Shown here one piece after another: positions 1-5,940 of a stretch of 6,802 nucleotides of DNA. Positions within the stretch are counted from its first letter, which is position 1. Every line of letters starts with the position of its first letter. Below the pieces are notes generated by a model. The model saw only the letters and a program-made list of their open reading frames with translations, did no database searches and was not told the origin of the DNA. This DNA is from Defluviitaleaceae bacterium (GTDB lineage Bacteria; Bacillota; Clostridia; Lachnospirales; WQUN01): assembly GCA_009782245.1 (NCBI GenBank), contig WRKK01000222.1:1-6802 (forward strand), written 5' to 3'. The position numbers and the translations under genes were made by a program.

Positions 1-51
1 GTAAATTTGCAACTTTACAGATTTATAGAGCAAAATAGCAAAACAAAACGC
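1..51. other. left-edge flank, possible tail of an upstream gene
   Basis: AT-rich stretch immediately before a strong rho-independent terminator, so an upstream + strand gene must end in or just before it. One + frame reads open from base 3 to a TAG at 36-38 and another meets TAA at 2-4; either could be the end of the upstream gene, but too little is present to recognise a protein. Nothing else is seen here. Confidence 0.3.
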
Positions 52-81
52 AAAGGGACTGAATTTTTCAGTCCCTTTTTT
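52..81 (+). terminator. rho-independent terminator of the upstream unit
   Basis: A perfect 12-bp stem (52-63 pairing with 67-78, core GGGACTGAA/TTCAGTCCC) closes a TTT loop and is followed by a T run to 81. The A run on the 5' arm would also give some bidirectional function, but no - strand gene is evident. It ends transcription entering from the left edge and insulates the toxin-antitoxin pair downstream. Confidence 0.9.
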
Positions 82-103
82 GCGTAAAAATGGGTCGGTG
101 GTT

Positions 104-158
104 TTGTGGGGGACGGGCGACATCGTTGTAGGGGGGAACGGGCGACCGTCCCCCGCAA
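104..158. repeat. GC-rich intergenic palindromic element
   Basis: The segment is strikingly GC-rich in an AT-rich intergenic region. Two direct copies of a unit TTGTgGGGGACGGGCGAC / TTGTaGGGGGGAACGGGCGAC lie at 104-121 and 126-146. The outer arms 104-116 and 146-158 are inverted repeats, complementary over 13 bp with one T.G wobble. It resembles the small interspersed intergenic palindromes (REP/MITE-like) common in Clostridia genomes. No transposase or clear target-site duplication is seen, so the mobile nature is inference. It lies between the upstream terminator and the next promoter. Confidence 0.55.
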
Positions 159-222
159 CAGCGCCACCCGTTTATGCGTTTCGCCTATTTTTGCATAGTG
201 CAAAAAATCCCACAAATTTTAT

Positions 223-251
223 TTGACTTTTCTCTCTAAAACAGCTATAAT
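223..251 (+). promoter_or_regulatory. sigma70/sigmaA promoter of the Panacea-toxin pair
   Basis: TTGACT at 223-228, a 17-bp spacer, and a perfect TATAAT at 246-251. Transcription should begin near 258, giving a leader of about 45 nt before the ATG at 304. It is the only promoter-like sequence in front of the pair. No clear operator palindrome overlaps it, so autoregulation by the antitoxin cannot be argued from sequence. Confidence 0.85.
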
Positions 252-303
252 GCAACTATAATCCAGTTTGTATTGTGATTTACAAAAAAAGCGAGGTGCA
301 ATT

Positions 304-741
304 ATGGCAACTATATTTGATGTGGCAAAATATATCCTAAAAAATTTGGGCGAAACAACCGTTTGGAAACTGCACAAACTGTGCTACTATTCCCAAGCGT
401 GGACATTAGCCTGGGGCGAACCCGCCCTGTTTGAAGAGGATTTTGTGGCGTGGTCGAATGGGCCCGTTTGCTTGAAATTAAAGGAAGAATTGGAAGACTA
501 TATGTTCACGATAAAATATGACGAATTTCAGCTAGGCGATGAAACGCATTTGGGCGAAAATGCACTGGAAAATATTGAAATAGTGCTTAAAGAGTACGGC
601 GAAATGGAACCTTACGACTTAAAAGAGCAATCCCAAGGCGAAGAACCCTGGAAAACCGCCAGAAACGGCTTGCCTGTTGGCGAACCTAGCGAAACCGTCA
701 TAACAAAAAATTCTATGGCAGTATATTATGGAGGGCTGTAA
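304..741 (+). CDS. Panacea/SocA-like (DUF4065) antitoxin domain protein
   Basis: This 145-residue protein is essentially a single Panacea (SocA-like antitoxin, DUF4065) domain. Residues 1-65 carry the family signature: an N-terminal DVAKYIL helix, then KLHKLCYYSQAW (matching the usual 'KLqKLlYYaqgw'), GEPALFEEDFVAW and NGPV (usual 'AwxxGPV'). Panacea domains are known as promiscuous antitoxins that bind and neutralise unrelated toxin domains encoded next door; the SocA member is a proteolytic adaptor. The start at ATG 304 is chosen because GCGAGGTG sits 5 nt upstream. A TTG at 268 extends the frame but lies about 10 nt after the predicted transcription start and has no ribosome binding site. 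The stop codon directly abuts the next gene's GTG, so the two are co-transcribed and probably translationally coupled, as in an antitoxin-first pair. Domain assignment is firm; the antitoxin role is inferred from family and context. Confidence 0.88.
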   Translation: MATIFDVAKYILKNLGETTVWKLHKLCYYSQAWTLAWGEPALFEEDFVAWSNGPVCLKLKEELEDYMFTIKYDEFQLGDETHLGENALENIEIVLKEYGEMEPYDLKEQSQGEEPWKTARNGLPVGEPSETVITKNSMAVYYGGL

Positions 742-1191
742 GTGGCTAAACAAGCGAAAAGTAACAAGCGAAAAAAAGATAAAAACAACGCAAAACCCAC
801 ACGCCCTAATGAATCTACTGACAACTGCAAAATGATTTGGATTTTTGACAGCGTTGACAATGACGGCGTTTTTCGTTTTGACCCAAGTCGCTCCGATATG
901 AATTGTGCTGACATTCTCGATAAAATCCTGCAATATAGCAAACGCACTTGGGCAGACATAAAATCCGAAAAACACGATAATGGCAAAACCAAGCACCATT
1001 TCCTAACTGGAAAAGGCTTTAGCAAAGCGGCTCTTGAACGAATCGACAAGTTGCAAATTGAAACGGCAAACGAAAATATCTTCTCAATCCGCATAAATAA
1101 CCTAACAAGAATAATCGGCTTGCGAGACGGCGAAAAATTCATAACAAAATGGTTCGACCCCGACCACAATTTCTATCCAACGACCATGTAA
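742..1191 (+). CDS. putative toxin partner of the Panacea protein (RelE/ParE-like C-terminus)
   Basis: A 149-residue basic protein starting at GTG 742, the codon right after the antitoxin stop, with GGAGGG at 730-735 six nt upstream. Residues 1-28 are a lysine/asparagine-rich, probably disordered tail. The body begins MIWIFDSVDNDGVFRFDP, has a TWADI...HHFL segment near residues 70-90, and ends with IFSIRINNLTRIIGLRDG and WFDPDHNFYP (about residues 112-147). The pattern 'xFSxRI...RIIGxRxG...WFDPxHxxYP' occurs in a widespread family of small, largely uncharacterised proteins and resembles the last strands of RelE/ParE/HigB-type folds, so a ribonuclease- or gyrase-type toxin is possible. I do not recognise a named family member and cannot identify catalytic residues with confidence. 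Its position directly after a Panacea gene is the strongest reason to call it the toxin. It could also be a non-toxic accessory protein. Confidence 0.62.
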   Translation: MAKQAKSNKRKKDKNNAKPTRPNESTDNCKMIWIFDSVDNDGVFRFDPSRSDMNCADILDKILQYSKRTWADIKSEKHDNGKTKHHFLTGKGFSKAALERIDKLQIETANENIFSIRINNLTRIIGLRDGEKFITKWFDPDHNFYPTTM

Positions 1192-1276
1192 AAAGCGGGT
1201 TAAAACTGGAATTTAAGGGAAACGCCCCAAAATTTTAAGGCAAATTTAACACAAAAAAACACAAAAAAATAAAAAT
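1192..1276. other. A-rich intergenic spacer without a clear terminator
   Basis: The spacer after the toxin gene becomes increasingly A-rich. A weak GGG-AAAC-GCCC hairpin is possible near 1217-1228, but it has no following T run, so I do not call a terminator. Read-through from the toxin-antitoxin promoter into rnfE is therefore possible. Confidence 0.4.
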
Positions 1277-1305
1277 TTGACTATCACAAAAATTTTATGT
1301 ATAAT
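1277..1305 (+). promoter_or_regulatory. sigma70/sigmaA promoter of the rnfE-tldD-tldE-ecfS operon
   Basis: TTGACT at 1277-1282, a 17-bp spacer, and a perfect TATAAT at 1300-1305. The predicted transcription start falls at about 1312-1313, the first base of the 10-bp repeat array. The TTG of the -35 box also opens a long reading frame in phase with rnfE; recognising it as a -35 element rules it out as the translation start. Confidence 0.88.
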
Positions 1306-1312
1306 TACTTTT

Positions 1313-1402
1313 AGAAGTTCAGAGAAGTTCAGAGAAGTTCAGAGAAGTTCAGAGAAGTTCAGAGAAGTTCAGAGAAATCCAGAGAAATCCAGAAAAATCC
1401 AG
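1313..1402 (+). repeat. 10-bp tandem repeat array in the rnfE leader
   Basis: Nine contiguous 10-bp units: six exact AGAAGTTCAG (1313-1372), two AGAAATCCAG (1373-1392) and one AAAAATCCAG (1393-1402). The ribosome binding site begins in the position a tenth unit would occupy. The array starts at the predicted +1 base and fills almost the whole leader. The period is not a multiple of three, so unit gain or loss would change leader length rather than act as a coding repeat. Each unit contains the small dyad GAA-G-TTC, and 10 bp is close to one helical turn. The array happens to read open in the rnfE frame, which is probably coincidence. Confidence 0.95.
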
Positions 1403-1410
1403 AAAGGGGA
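1403..1410 (+). promoter_or_regulatory. ribosome binding site that fixes the rnfE start
   Basis: AAAGGGGA follows the repeat array directly. The last G (1409) is 8 nt before ATC 1418, an ideal spacing. The other in-frame near-cognate codon, ATT 1412, is only 2 nt away, and the first canonical start codon (TTG 1433) is 23 nt away. The same AGAAAGGGG core precedes the Rpn gene at 5981-5989. Confidence 0.75.
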
Positions 1411-1417
1411 AATTACT

Positions 1418-2017
1418 ATCAATCCTTTTGCATTGTTAAAACGTGGCATATTGGACGAAAACCCGCTATTTATACAAATGGTAGCACTGTGTCCAGCAAT
1501 AGCTGTTACAACCCAAGCTATAAACGGGCTTGGGCTGGGGCTTGCCACAACCGCTGTAATGGCGGGTTCTAACTTGGTAATATCGTGCATACGTAAAATT
1601 GTGCCAAATACTGCCCGTATTCCGTGTTTTATCGTAATTATCGCCAGTTTTGTTACGGCTGTCGGCTTTCTTTTAGAGGGATTTTTACCCGACCTTAACA
1701 ACGCGCTCGGTATCTTCATTCCTCTGATAACAAGCAACTGCGTTGTGCTTGCCCGCGCGGAATCCTATGCTTTCAAGTCAAACCCGTTTTCGTCGCTTGT
1801 AGACGGCGTGGGAATGGGATTAGGTTTTACGGGGGCATTGGTAATTTTAGGAAGTATACGGGAATTTTTGGGAATGGGCGAAATTTTCGGCTTTACCGTT
1901 TTACCAGAATTTTTCCCGCGCACAATCATTATGATACTTGCACCAGGCGGCTTTTTCGTTATGGCGACCATAATCGCAGCACTAAATTATGTGCGAATCC
2001 GCAATAAATCAGCGTAA
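1418..2017 (+). CDS. rnfE: RnfE, electron transport complex membrane subunit (apparent ATC start)
   Basis: RnfE/RsxE is an integral membrane subunit of the Rnf complex, which couples ferredoxin:NAD+ electron transfer to Na+ or H+ translocation. From ATC 1418 the protein is 199 residues, normal for the family. It shows NPLFIQMVALCP and AVTTQAINGLGLGLATTAV near residues 15-47, IPCFIVIIASFVT at 68-80, ALGIFIPLITSNCVVLARAE at 96-115, and GVGMGLGF...LGSIREFLG further on. C25 and C108 fit the conserved cysteine pair that, with the homologous RnfA subunit, holds the intramembrane iron-sulfur cluster. The sequence is almost wholly hydrophobic, as expected for six membrane helices. No ATG, GTG or TTG fits both the ribosome binding site and the family's N-terminus, so initiation at ATC (or a sequencing/mutation artefact) is inferred. 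No other rnf gene is present; rnfE normally lies within an rnfCDGEAB cluster. Confidence 0.9.
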   Translation: MNPFALLKRGILDENPLFIQMVALCPAIAVTTQAINGLGLGLATTAVMAGSNLVISCIRKIVPNTARIPCFIVIIASFVTAVGFLLEGFLPDLNNALGIFIPLITSNCVVLARAESYAFKSNPFSSLVDGVGMGLGFTGALVILGSIREFLGMGEIFGFTVLPEFFPRTIIMILAPGGFFVMATIIAALNYVRIRNKSA

Positions 2018-2040
2018 GGCGTAATTTGAAAACTTACAAT

Positions 2041-2076
2041 AAATTCAACAAATTCAACAAATCCACCAAATCCAAC
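2041..2076 (+). repeat. 9-bp tandem repeat in the tldD leader
   Basis: Four contiguous 9-bp units between rnfE and tldD: AAATTCAAC twice (2041-2058), then AAATCCACC (2059-2067) and AAATCCAAC (2068-2076). A fifth position (2077-2085) is occupied by AAAAAGGAG, the tldD ribosome binding site. As in the rnfE leader, the units change from TTC to TCC toward the ribosome binding site. No terminator hairpin is seen in this gap. Confidence 0.85.
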
Positions 2077-2093
2077 AAAAAGGAGAAACAATT

Positions 2094-3536
2094 TTGTTAC
2101 AAAAAGAAAAAATTTTAGAGGTAGTGGACTACATCAAAAGCATAAAAGCCGATTACGGCGATTTGCGGCTAAAAGACCTTACCGAGGAATATATAAAAGC
2201 CGAAAATGGCAAGATTTCCAACGTTTCCAACAGCCGCAGTAAAGGCGTTGGCATTAGAATTTACGTAAACGGGATTATGGGGTTTGCCGCCACAGCCGAC
2301 ATGGACAACCTCATTGACACCGCTAGATTGGCGTATAATACCGCCGTGGCAAGTGCAACTTTGAACAAAAACAAAGTGCAGCTAAGCCCCAAAAAAGCCG
2401 TAAAAGACAGCTTTAGCACACAAATTTCTATAGACCCTTTTGAAGTGCCGCTAAACGAGAAAATTGGCATACTTATGGCTTGCGGCGTTGCAATGGCGAA
2501 TGTGCAGGGCGTTTCTTATAATGCCGCATTTATGGCGTTCCGCAAGGAGGACGTTATTTTTGCCGATACAGACGGCAGTTATATAACGCAAACTTTCTTT
2601 CAATCGGGCGGCGGCATAACCGCACGAGCCACCAAAGACGGCGATACGCAACAACGCAGCCACACAAATTTTTTGCGCGCTGGCTACGAAATGTTGCTAG
2701 ATATGAAGTTGCCCGAACATTCCGAAAAATTAGCCCAAGAGGCAGTCGCTTTGACAAATGCCGAAAATTGCCCCGCTGGCGAATTTGACTTGATTCTCAC
2801 GCCGTCGCAGTTGCAACTGCAAATTCACGAAAGTATCGGGCACCCAACCGAACTTGACCGAGTTTTGGGCAGCGAGGCCGCTTTTGCAGGTGCTAGTTTT
2901 CTTAACCCAGAAGACATCAACAACAGCCTAAAATACGGCTCTGAACACGTTACCATTGTTGCAGATGCAACCGATTCTATGGGCGATTTGGGACTTGGCA
3001 ACTTTGGCTATGACGACGAGGGCGTTGAAGCCCAAAATATCACGCTTGTGAAAGAGGGCGTTTTTGCTAACTTCCAAACTTCTCGGGATAATGCACCGAT
3101 TATTTCCCAAAAATCCCATGGAATGGGGCTTGCAGACGGCTGGGGCAACCTGCCTATTGTTCGCATGACAAATATCAACCTGCAACCTGGGCATTTTACC
3201 GTTAATCAACTAATCGAAGACGTTGAACACGGCTTTTTATTAGAAGAAAACAAAAGTTGGAGCATTGACGACAAGCGGATTAACTTCCAATTTGCCTGCG
3301 AAATTGCCCGAGAAATCAAAAACGGCAAATTAACTGGCGTTATCTACAAAAATCCCATATACACAGGAAAAACCACCGAATTTTGGGGCAGCTGCGATGG
3401 CGTTGCTAGTGCAAAATATCGCAAAATGATTGGTGTGCCAAACTGCGGGAAAGGTCAGCCAATGCAGGTTATGCGCGTTGCACACGCCTCTTCGCCAGCA
3501 CGGTTTAGAAAAGTGAGGTTTATCGCAAATGAGTAA
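2094..3536 (+). CDS. tldD: TldD, zinc metalloprotease subunit
   Basis: TldD is the catalytic half of the TldD/TldE heterodimeric zinc protease, a cytoplasmic enzyme that degrades unfolded peptides, matures some RiPP precursors (microcin B17) and cleaves the CcdA antitoxin in E. coli. The 480-residue length is typical. The metal motif HESIGH is at residues 245-250 (HExxxH), followed by PTELDRVLGSEAAFAG. The C-terminal cysteine ligand region VPNCGKGQPMQVMRVAHASSPARF lies near 448-471, with C451. The N-terminal domain carries the usual 'GxxxxVSxSRSKGVGIRIYVNGxxGFAAT' pattern at about 39-67. All expected catalytic elements are intact. The start is TTG 2094, with AAGGAG (2080-2085) 8 nt upstream; no ATG lies near the conserved N-terminus. 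The gene overlaps tldE by 8 nt, consistent with equimolar production of the two subunits. Confidence 0.95.
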   Translation: MLQKEKILEVVDYIKSIKADYGDLRLKDLTEEYIKAENGKISNVSNSRSKGVGIRIYVNGIMGFAATADMDNLIDTARLAYNTAVASATLNKNKVQLSPKKAVKDSFSTQISIDPFEVPLNEKIGILMACGVAMANVQGVSYNAAFMAFRKEDVIFADTDGSYITQTFFQSGGGITARATKDGDTQQRSHTNFLRAGYEMLLDMKLPEHSEKLAQEAVALTNAENCPAGEFDLILTPSQLQLQIHESIGHPTELDRVLGSEAAFAGASFLNPEDINNSLKYGSEHVTIVADATDSMGDLGLGNFGYDDEGVEAQNITLVKEGVFANFQTSRDNAPIISQKSHGMGLADGWGNLPIVRMTNINLQPGHFTVNQLIEDVEHGFLLEENKSWSIDDKRINFQFACEIAREIKNGKLTGVIYKNPIYTGKTTEFWGSCDGVASAKYRKMIGVPNCGKGQPMQVMRVAHASSPARFRKVRFIANE

Positions 3537-4875
3537 AAGTTTCAATAAATTTGATAAAGATGCCGCTCTGGATTTAATCAACAAAATCACGTCCCAAACC
3601 AAGCATTACGCCGTTGTCAACATTGAGGGCGAAAGCGAGGGCGTAACTCGTTTTGCAAACTCGGAAATAAGCCAAAACACCAACAAACAAGATTTGAACG
3701 TGTATCTAACTTTGCATGACGGCACAAAGGAAGTAACGTGTACTACAAATGTCTTAGACGAGACATCTATCAAAAAGTTTGTACAAGATGCAGAAAATTT
3801 ATTAGCGGCAGCACCAAACGGCGATTTTGAGCGGTTTCCGTGGCAGTTGCCAGGCTTAATAACGCAAGAAAATAACGATGATTTGGCGGAAATCTATAGC
3901 GTAAGGGGTCGTGCGGATTTGCTAAAGGAATGTGTTGAAAAAATCGGCACGGAATACAGCGCGGCGGGTGCATTAACCCTCACAAACAGAATATCGGCGT
4001 ATGGCAACAGCGACAGCAAAAAAGATATTTTGTACAGCAACCAAAACAACGTAACGTTCAACACGGTTGTAACGCACATTGTCGGCAACGCAGACGGCGG
4101 CGGCGAGGCGGTTTCGCACAAGGTGGACGGCTTGGAATCCGCCATAAAAGCGGCATTTGTGCAAGCAAAAGACCGTGCCGCACTAGCGATAAATCCCATA
4201 AATGTAACGGATAAGCGGTTTACAGTAGTGCTTTCGCCAGCCGCTTTGGGAGATTTGGTGCTTTATATAACGTTATCGCTGAACGCAAAACGTGTGCTTG
4301 ATGGGCTTAGTTTTTGCGGCTCCGATGTACCAACGGAGCAAATTTTCGGCAAAAACGTAACCATTACCGACGACGTAACCAACCCAAAACTTCCCGCAAA
4401 ATATTTTGACTATGAGGGAAACAAGCGTCAGGTTTTGCCATTAATAGAGGGCGGTTTCGTTAAAAATTTAATATTTGACAACAAAACTGCAAAACGCATG
4501 AACGCCGCCCCAACGGGACACGCCTTTTATAACGGCGGTTACGGCGGATATTCTGCCAACACAATAATGACAGGCGGCGAAACCACGCAAGACGAGATAA
4601 TAAAAAGCGTAAAAAAAGGCTTGTTTATCTCGGAATTTCATTACACCAATTTTGTAAACCCAGCAACCATGCTAGTTACAGGTCTTACCCGCAACGGAAC
4701 ATTTTTAATAGAAAACGGCGAGGTTACAAAATCGGTCTCTAACTTGCGATTTACGCAAAATATTATCGAGGCGTTTAACAATATAACGGCTCTATCAAAG
4801 GATTTGCACGTGATCAACAGTATCGGCACGGCGTTAATGCCGTCCGCAAAAATAGAAAGGTTTGCCTTCCCATGA
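3529..4875 (+). CDS. tldE: TldE/PmbA, non-catalytic partner of TldD
   Basis: TldE (PmbA) is the homologous second subunit of the TldD/TldE protease; it lacks the zinc site and shapes the central cavity of the heterodimer. This 448-residue protein has no HExxxH at the equivalent segment (VVLSPAALGDLVLYITLSL, about 233-251). It keeps the family's hallmarks: GGGEAVSHKVDGLE near 190-203, the FDYEGNKRQVLPLIEGGFVKNLIFD stretch near 293-317, and TGLTRNGTFLIENGEVTKSVSNLRFTQ near 384-410. Absence of the metal ligands is normal for TldE and is not a sign of decay. The ATG at 3529 overlaps the tldD stop (ATGAGTAA) and has GTGAGG about 10 nt upstream, so translational coupling is likely. Its own stop overlaps the next gene's start by 4 nt. 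Confidence 0.94.
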   Translation: MSKSFNKFDKDAALDLINKITSQTKHYAVVNIEGESEGVTRFANSEISQNTNKQDLNVYLTLHDGTKEVTCTTNVLDETSIKKFVQDAENLLAAAPNGDFERFPWQLPGLITQENNDDLAEIYSVRGRADLLKECVEKIGTEYSAAGALTLTNRISAYGNSDSKKDILYSNQNNVTFNTVVTHIVGNADGGGEAVSHKVDGLESAIKAAFVQAKDRAALAINPINVTDKRFTVVLSPAALGDLVLYITLSLNAKRVLDGLSFCGSDVPTEQIFGKNVTITDDVTNPKLPAKYFDYEGNKRQVLPLIEGGFVKNLIFDNKTAKRMNAAPTGHAFYNGGYGGYSANTIMTGGETTQDEIIKSVKKGLFISEFHYTNFVNPATMLVTGLTRNGTFLIENGEVTKSVSNLRFTQNIIEAFNNITALSKDLHVINSIGTALMPSAKIERFAFP

Positions 4876-5846
4876 CAATCTTCAATAAAAAAAACCGAAC
4901 AGAAACACAGGAAATTTCTTCATTACGCATACGCAGGTTGGTTATATCTGCAATGTTTTTGGCACTTGCTTTAGTTATACGCACGTTTTTTAGAATGTAT
5001 ATTCCCGTTTTTGGCGAAAGCGGAATTAGAATAAGCGTTCACGGAATTTTTTCTATGATGCCCGCAATATTGTTTGGGCCGTTTTATGGTGCGGTCGTTT
5101 CTGGGCTAACCGATTTTTTGGGACATTTTTTAAGCCCGACGGGTGCGTATATTCCGTTTTTAACGATGACTTCGGCACTCGGCGGCTTTTTGCGTGGGCT
5201 TTTGTGGCTGCTTTTGCGTAAGGCGAAAAACAACATTGCGCGCAACGGTATTGTAGTGTTTGCGGCGGTGCTGGTTACTTTTGGCTTGTTAAATATGTCC
5301 ATGTTGTCCGCCGATGGCGTAAACGCTACATTTTACGAGCAGTTCACGCACGGCACAACCACAAACGCCGCTGGCAACGAAGTTCCCAACATTGACAGAG
5401 ACAGCGTAAACGCCGCCGCCGCAGAGATGTCGCTAATTGGGCGGTTTGCGATTACACGTTCCATTAACACAAACTTTCCGCAAAATGTGCTAAACAACGA
5501 TTTTTTGCCGCTAGTAACAACGGCAATGATAGGTGCAGGGCTGTTTGTCCTGCTGATTGTCGCCATTGACAGAGTTGTCAACCTGTATATATTAAAGGGC
5601 AATTATAGTATTCAAACAATGCCGCTATTGGTGGCAATGGTGCTTCCTGCGATATTGGTGTCAACCTTAAACACGCAAATTTTGCGTTTCACGGCGTTTC
5701 CGTCGTGGCAGTTGCTGCCGTTTTTTGTGGTCTGGCTGCCCAGAGTAATACAATCGCTTGCTACTACCGTGGTAATCACTTATTTTATGGTCGCTTTGCT
5801 AGAAATTTTGCGAAAGCACCCGCGGTTTCGTGATTGGATTGTTTGA
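4872..5846 (+). CDS. folate-family ECF transporter S component (enlarged)
   Basis: ECF S components are the membrane substrate-binding subunits of energy-coupling factor importers, which use shared EcfT and EcfA ATPase subunits (not in this window). Residues 22-117 match the family: RLVISAMFLALALVI, the RISVHGIFSMMPAILFGPFYGAVVSGLTDFLG block, and the SPTGAYIPFLTMTSALGGFLRGL block characteristic of FolT-like proteins. The C-terminus (250-313) has LVSTLNTQILRF and LPRVIQS, again FolT-like. At 324 residues it is much longer than the usual 170-200. The extra length is residues about 125-240: one membrane helix (125-145), a polar segment of about 65 residues (146-209) and another helix (210-236). 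Folate or a related pterin/vitamin is the likely substrate, but the insertion makes this uncertain. ATGA overlap with the tldE stop indicates coupling; a terminator follows within about 20 nt. Confidence 0.85.
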   Translation: MTIFNKKNRTETQEISSLRIRRLVISAMFLALALVIRTFFRMYIPVFGESGIRISVHGIFSMMPAILFGPFYGAVVSGLTDFLGHFLSPTGAYIPFLTMTSALGGFLRGLLWLLLRKAKNNIARNGIVVFAAVLVTFGLLNMSMLSADGVNATFYEQFTHGTTTNAAGNEVPNIDRDSVNAAAAEMSLIGRFAITRSINTNFPQNVLNNDFLPLVTTAMIGAGLFVLLIVAIDRVVNLYILKGNYSIQTMPLLVAMVLPAILVSTLNTQILRFTAFPSWQLLPFFVVWLPRVIQSLATTVVITYFMVALLEILRKHPRFRDWIV

Positions 5847-5867
5847 TGTTGCTGAAAATGTTTATGC

Positions 5868-5900
5868 AAAACTTCCCAATTAATTTGGGAAGTTTTTTTT
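5868..5900 (+). terminator. rho-independent terminator of the rnfE-tldDE-ecfS operon
   Basis: A 12-bp stem (5868-5879 pairing with 5885-5896, core CTTCCCAA/TTGGGAAG) closes a TTAAT loop and runs into T residues up to 5900. It lies 21 nt after the ecfS stop and separates this operon from the Rpn gene. The A and T flanks make it potentially bidirectional. Confidence 0.92.
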
Positions 5901-5940
5901 GGGGATTTTTGTGGATTAGTTAAAATTTTGCTAAATTTTT

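Noticed and set aside
15..215. - strand 66-residue frame at the left edge
   Set aside because: It spans the terminator hairpin and the GC-rich repeat, so its composition is explained by those elements, and no family is recognisable.
268..303. TTG start at 268 extending the Panacea protein by 12 residues
   Set aside because: It lies about 10 nt after the predicted transcription start, has no ribosome binding site, and the family N-terminus begins at ATG 304 with a good site upstream.
619..1169. Hydrophobic - strand frames opposite the antitoxin and toxin genes (619-999 and 726-1169)
   Set aside because: They lie antisense to well-supported genes, overlap each other, show no recognisable family and have no promoter or ribosome binding site of note.
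1313..1402. CRISPR-like array
   Set aside because: The units are 10 bp and contiguous with no spacers, and no cas genes are present.
1277..1417. Coding of the 10-bp repeats as an N-terminal extension of RnfE (from TTG 1277)
   Set aside because: The TTG is the -35 hexamer of a consensus promoter whose start lies about 35 nt further on. The repeat-derived, charged sequence has no counterpart in RnfE, and the frame remains open only because the short repeat lacks stop codons.
2018..2093. Terminator between rnfE and tldD
   Set aside because: No stem-loop with a T run is visible; the gap is occupied by the 9-bp repeats and the tldD ribosome binding site.
3529..4875. TldE as a degenerate, inactivated TldD copy
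   Set aside because: Lack of the HExxxH motif is the normal state of TldE/PmbA; the rest of the protein is full length and carries the TldE-type C-terminus.
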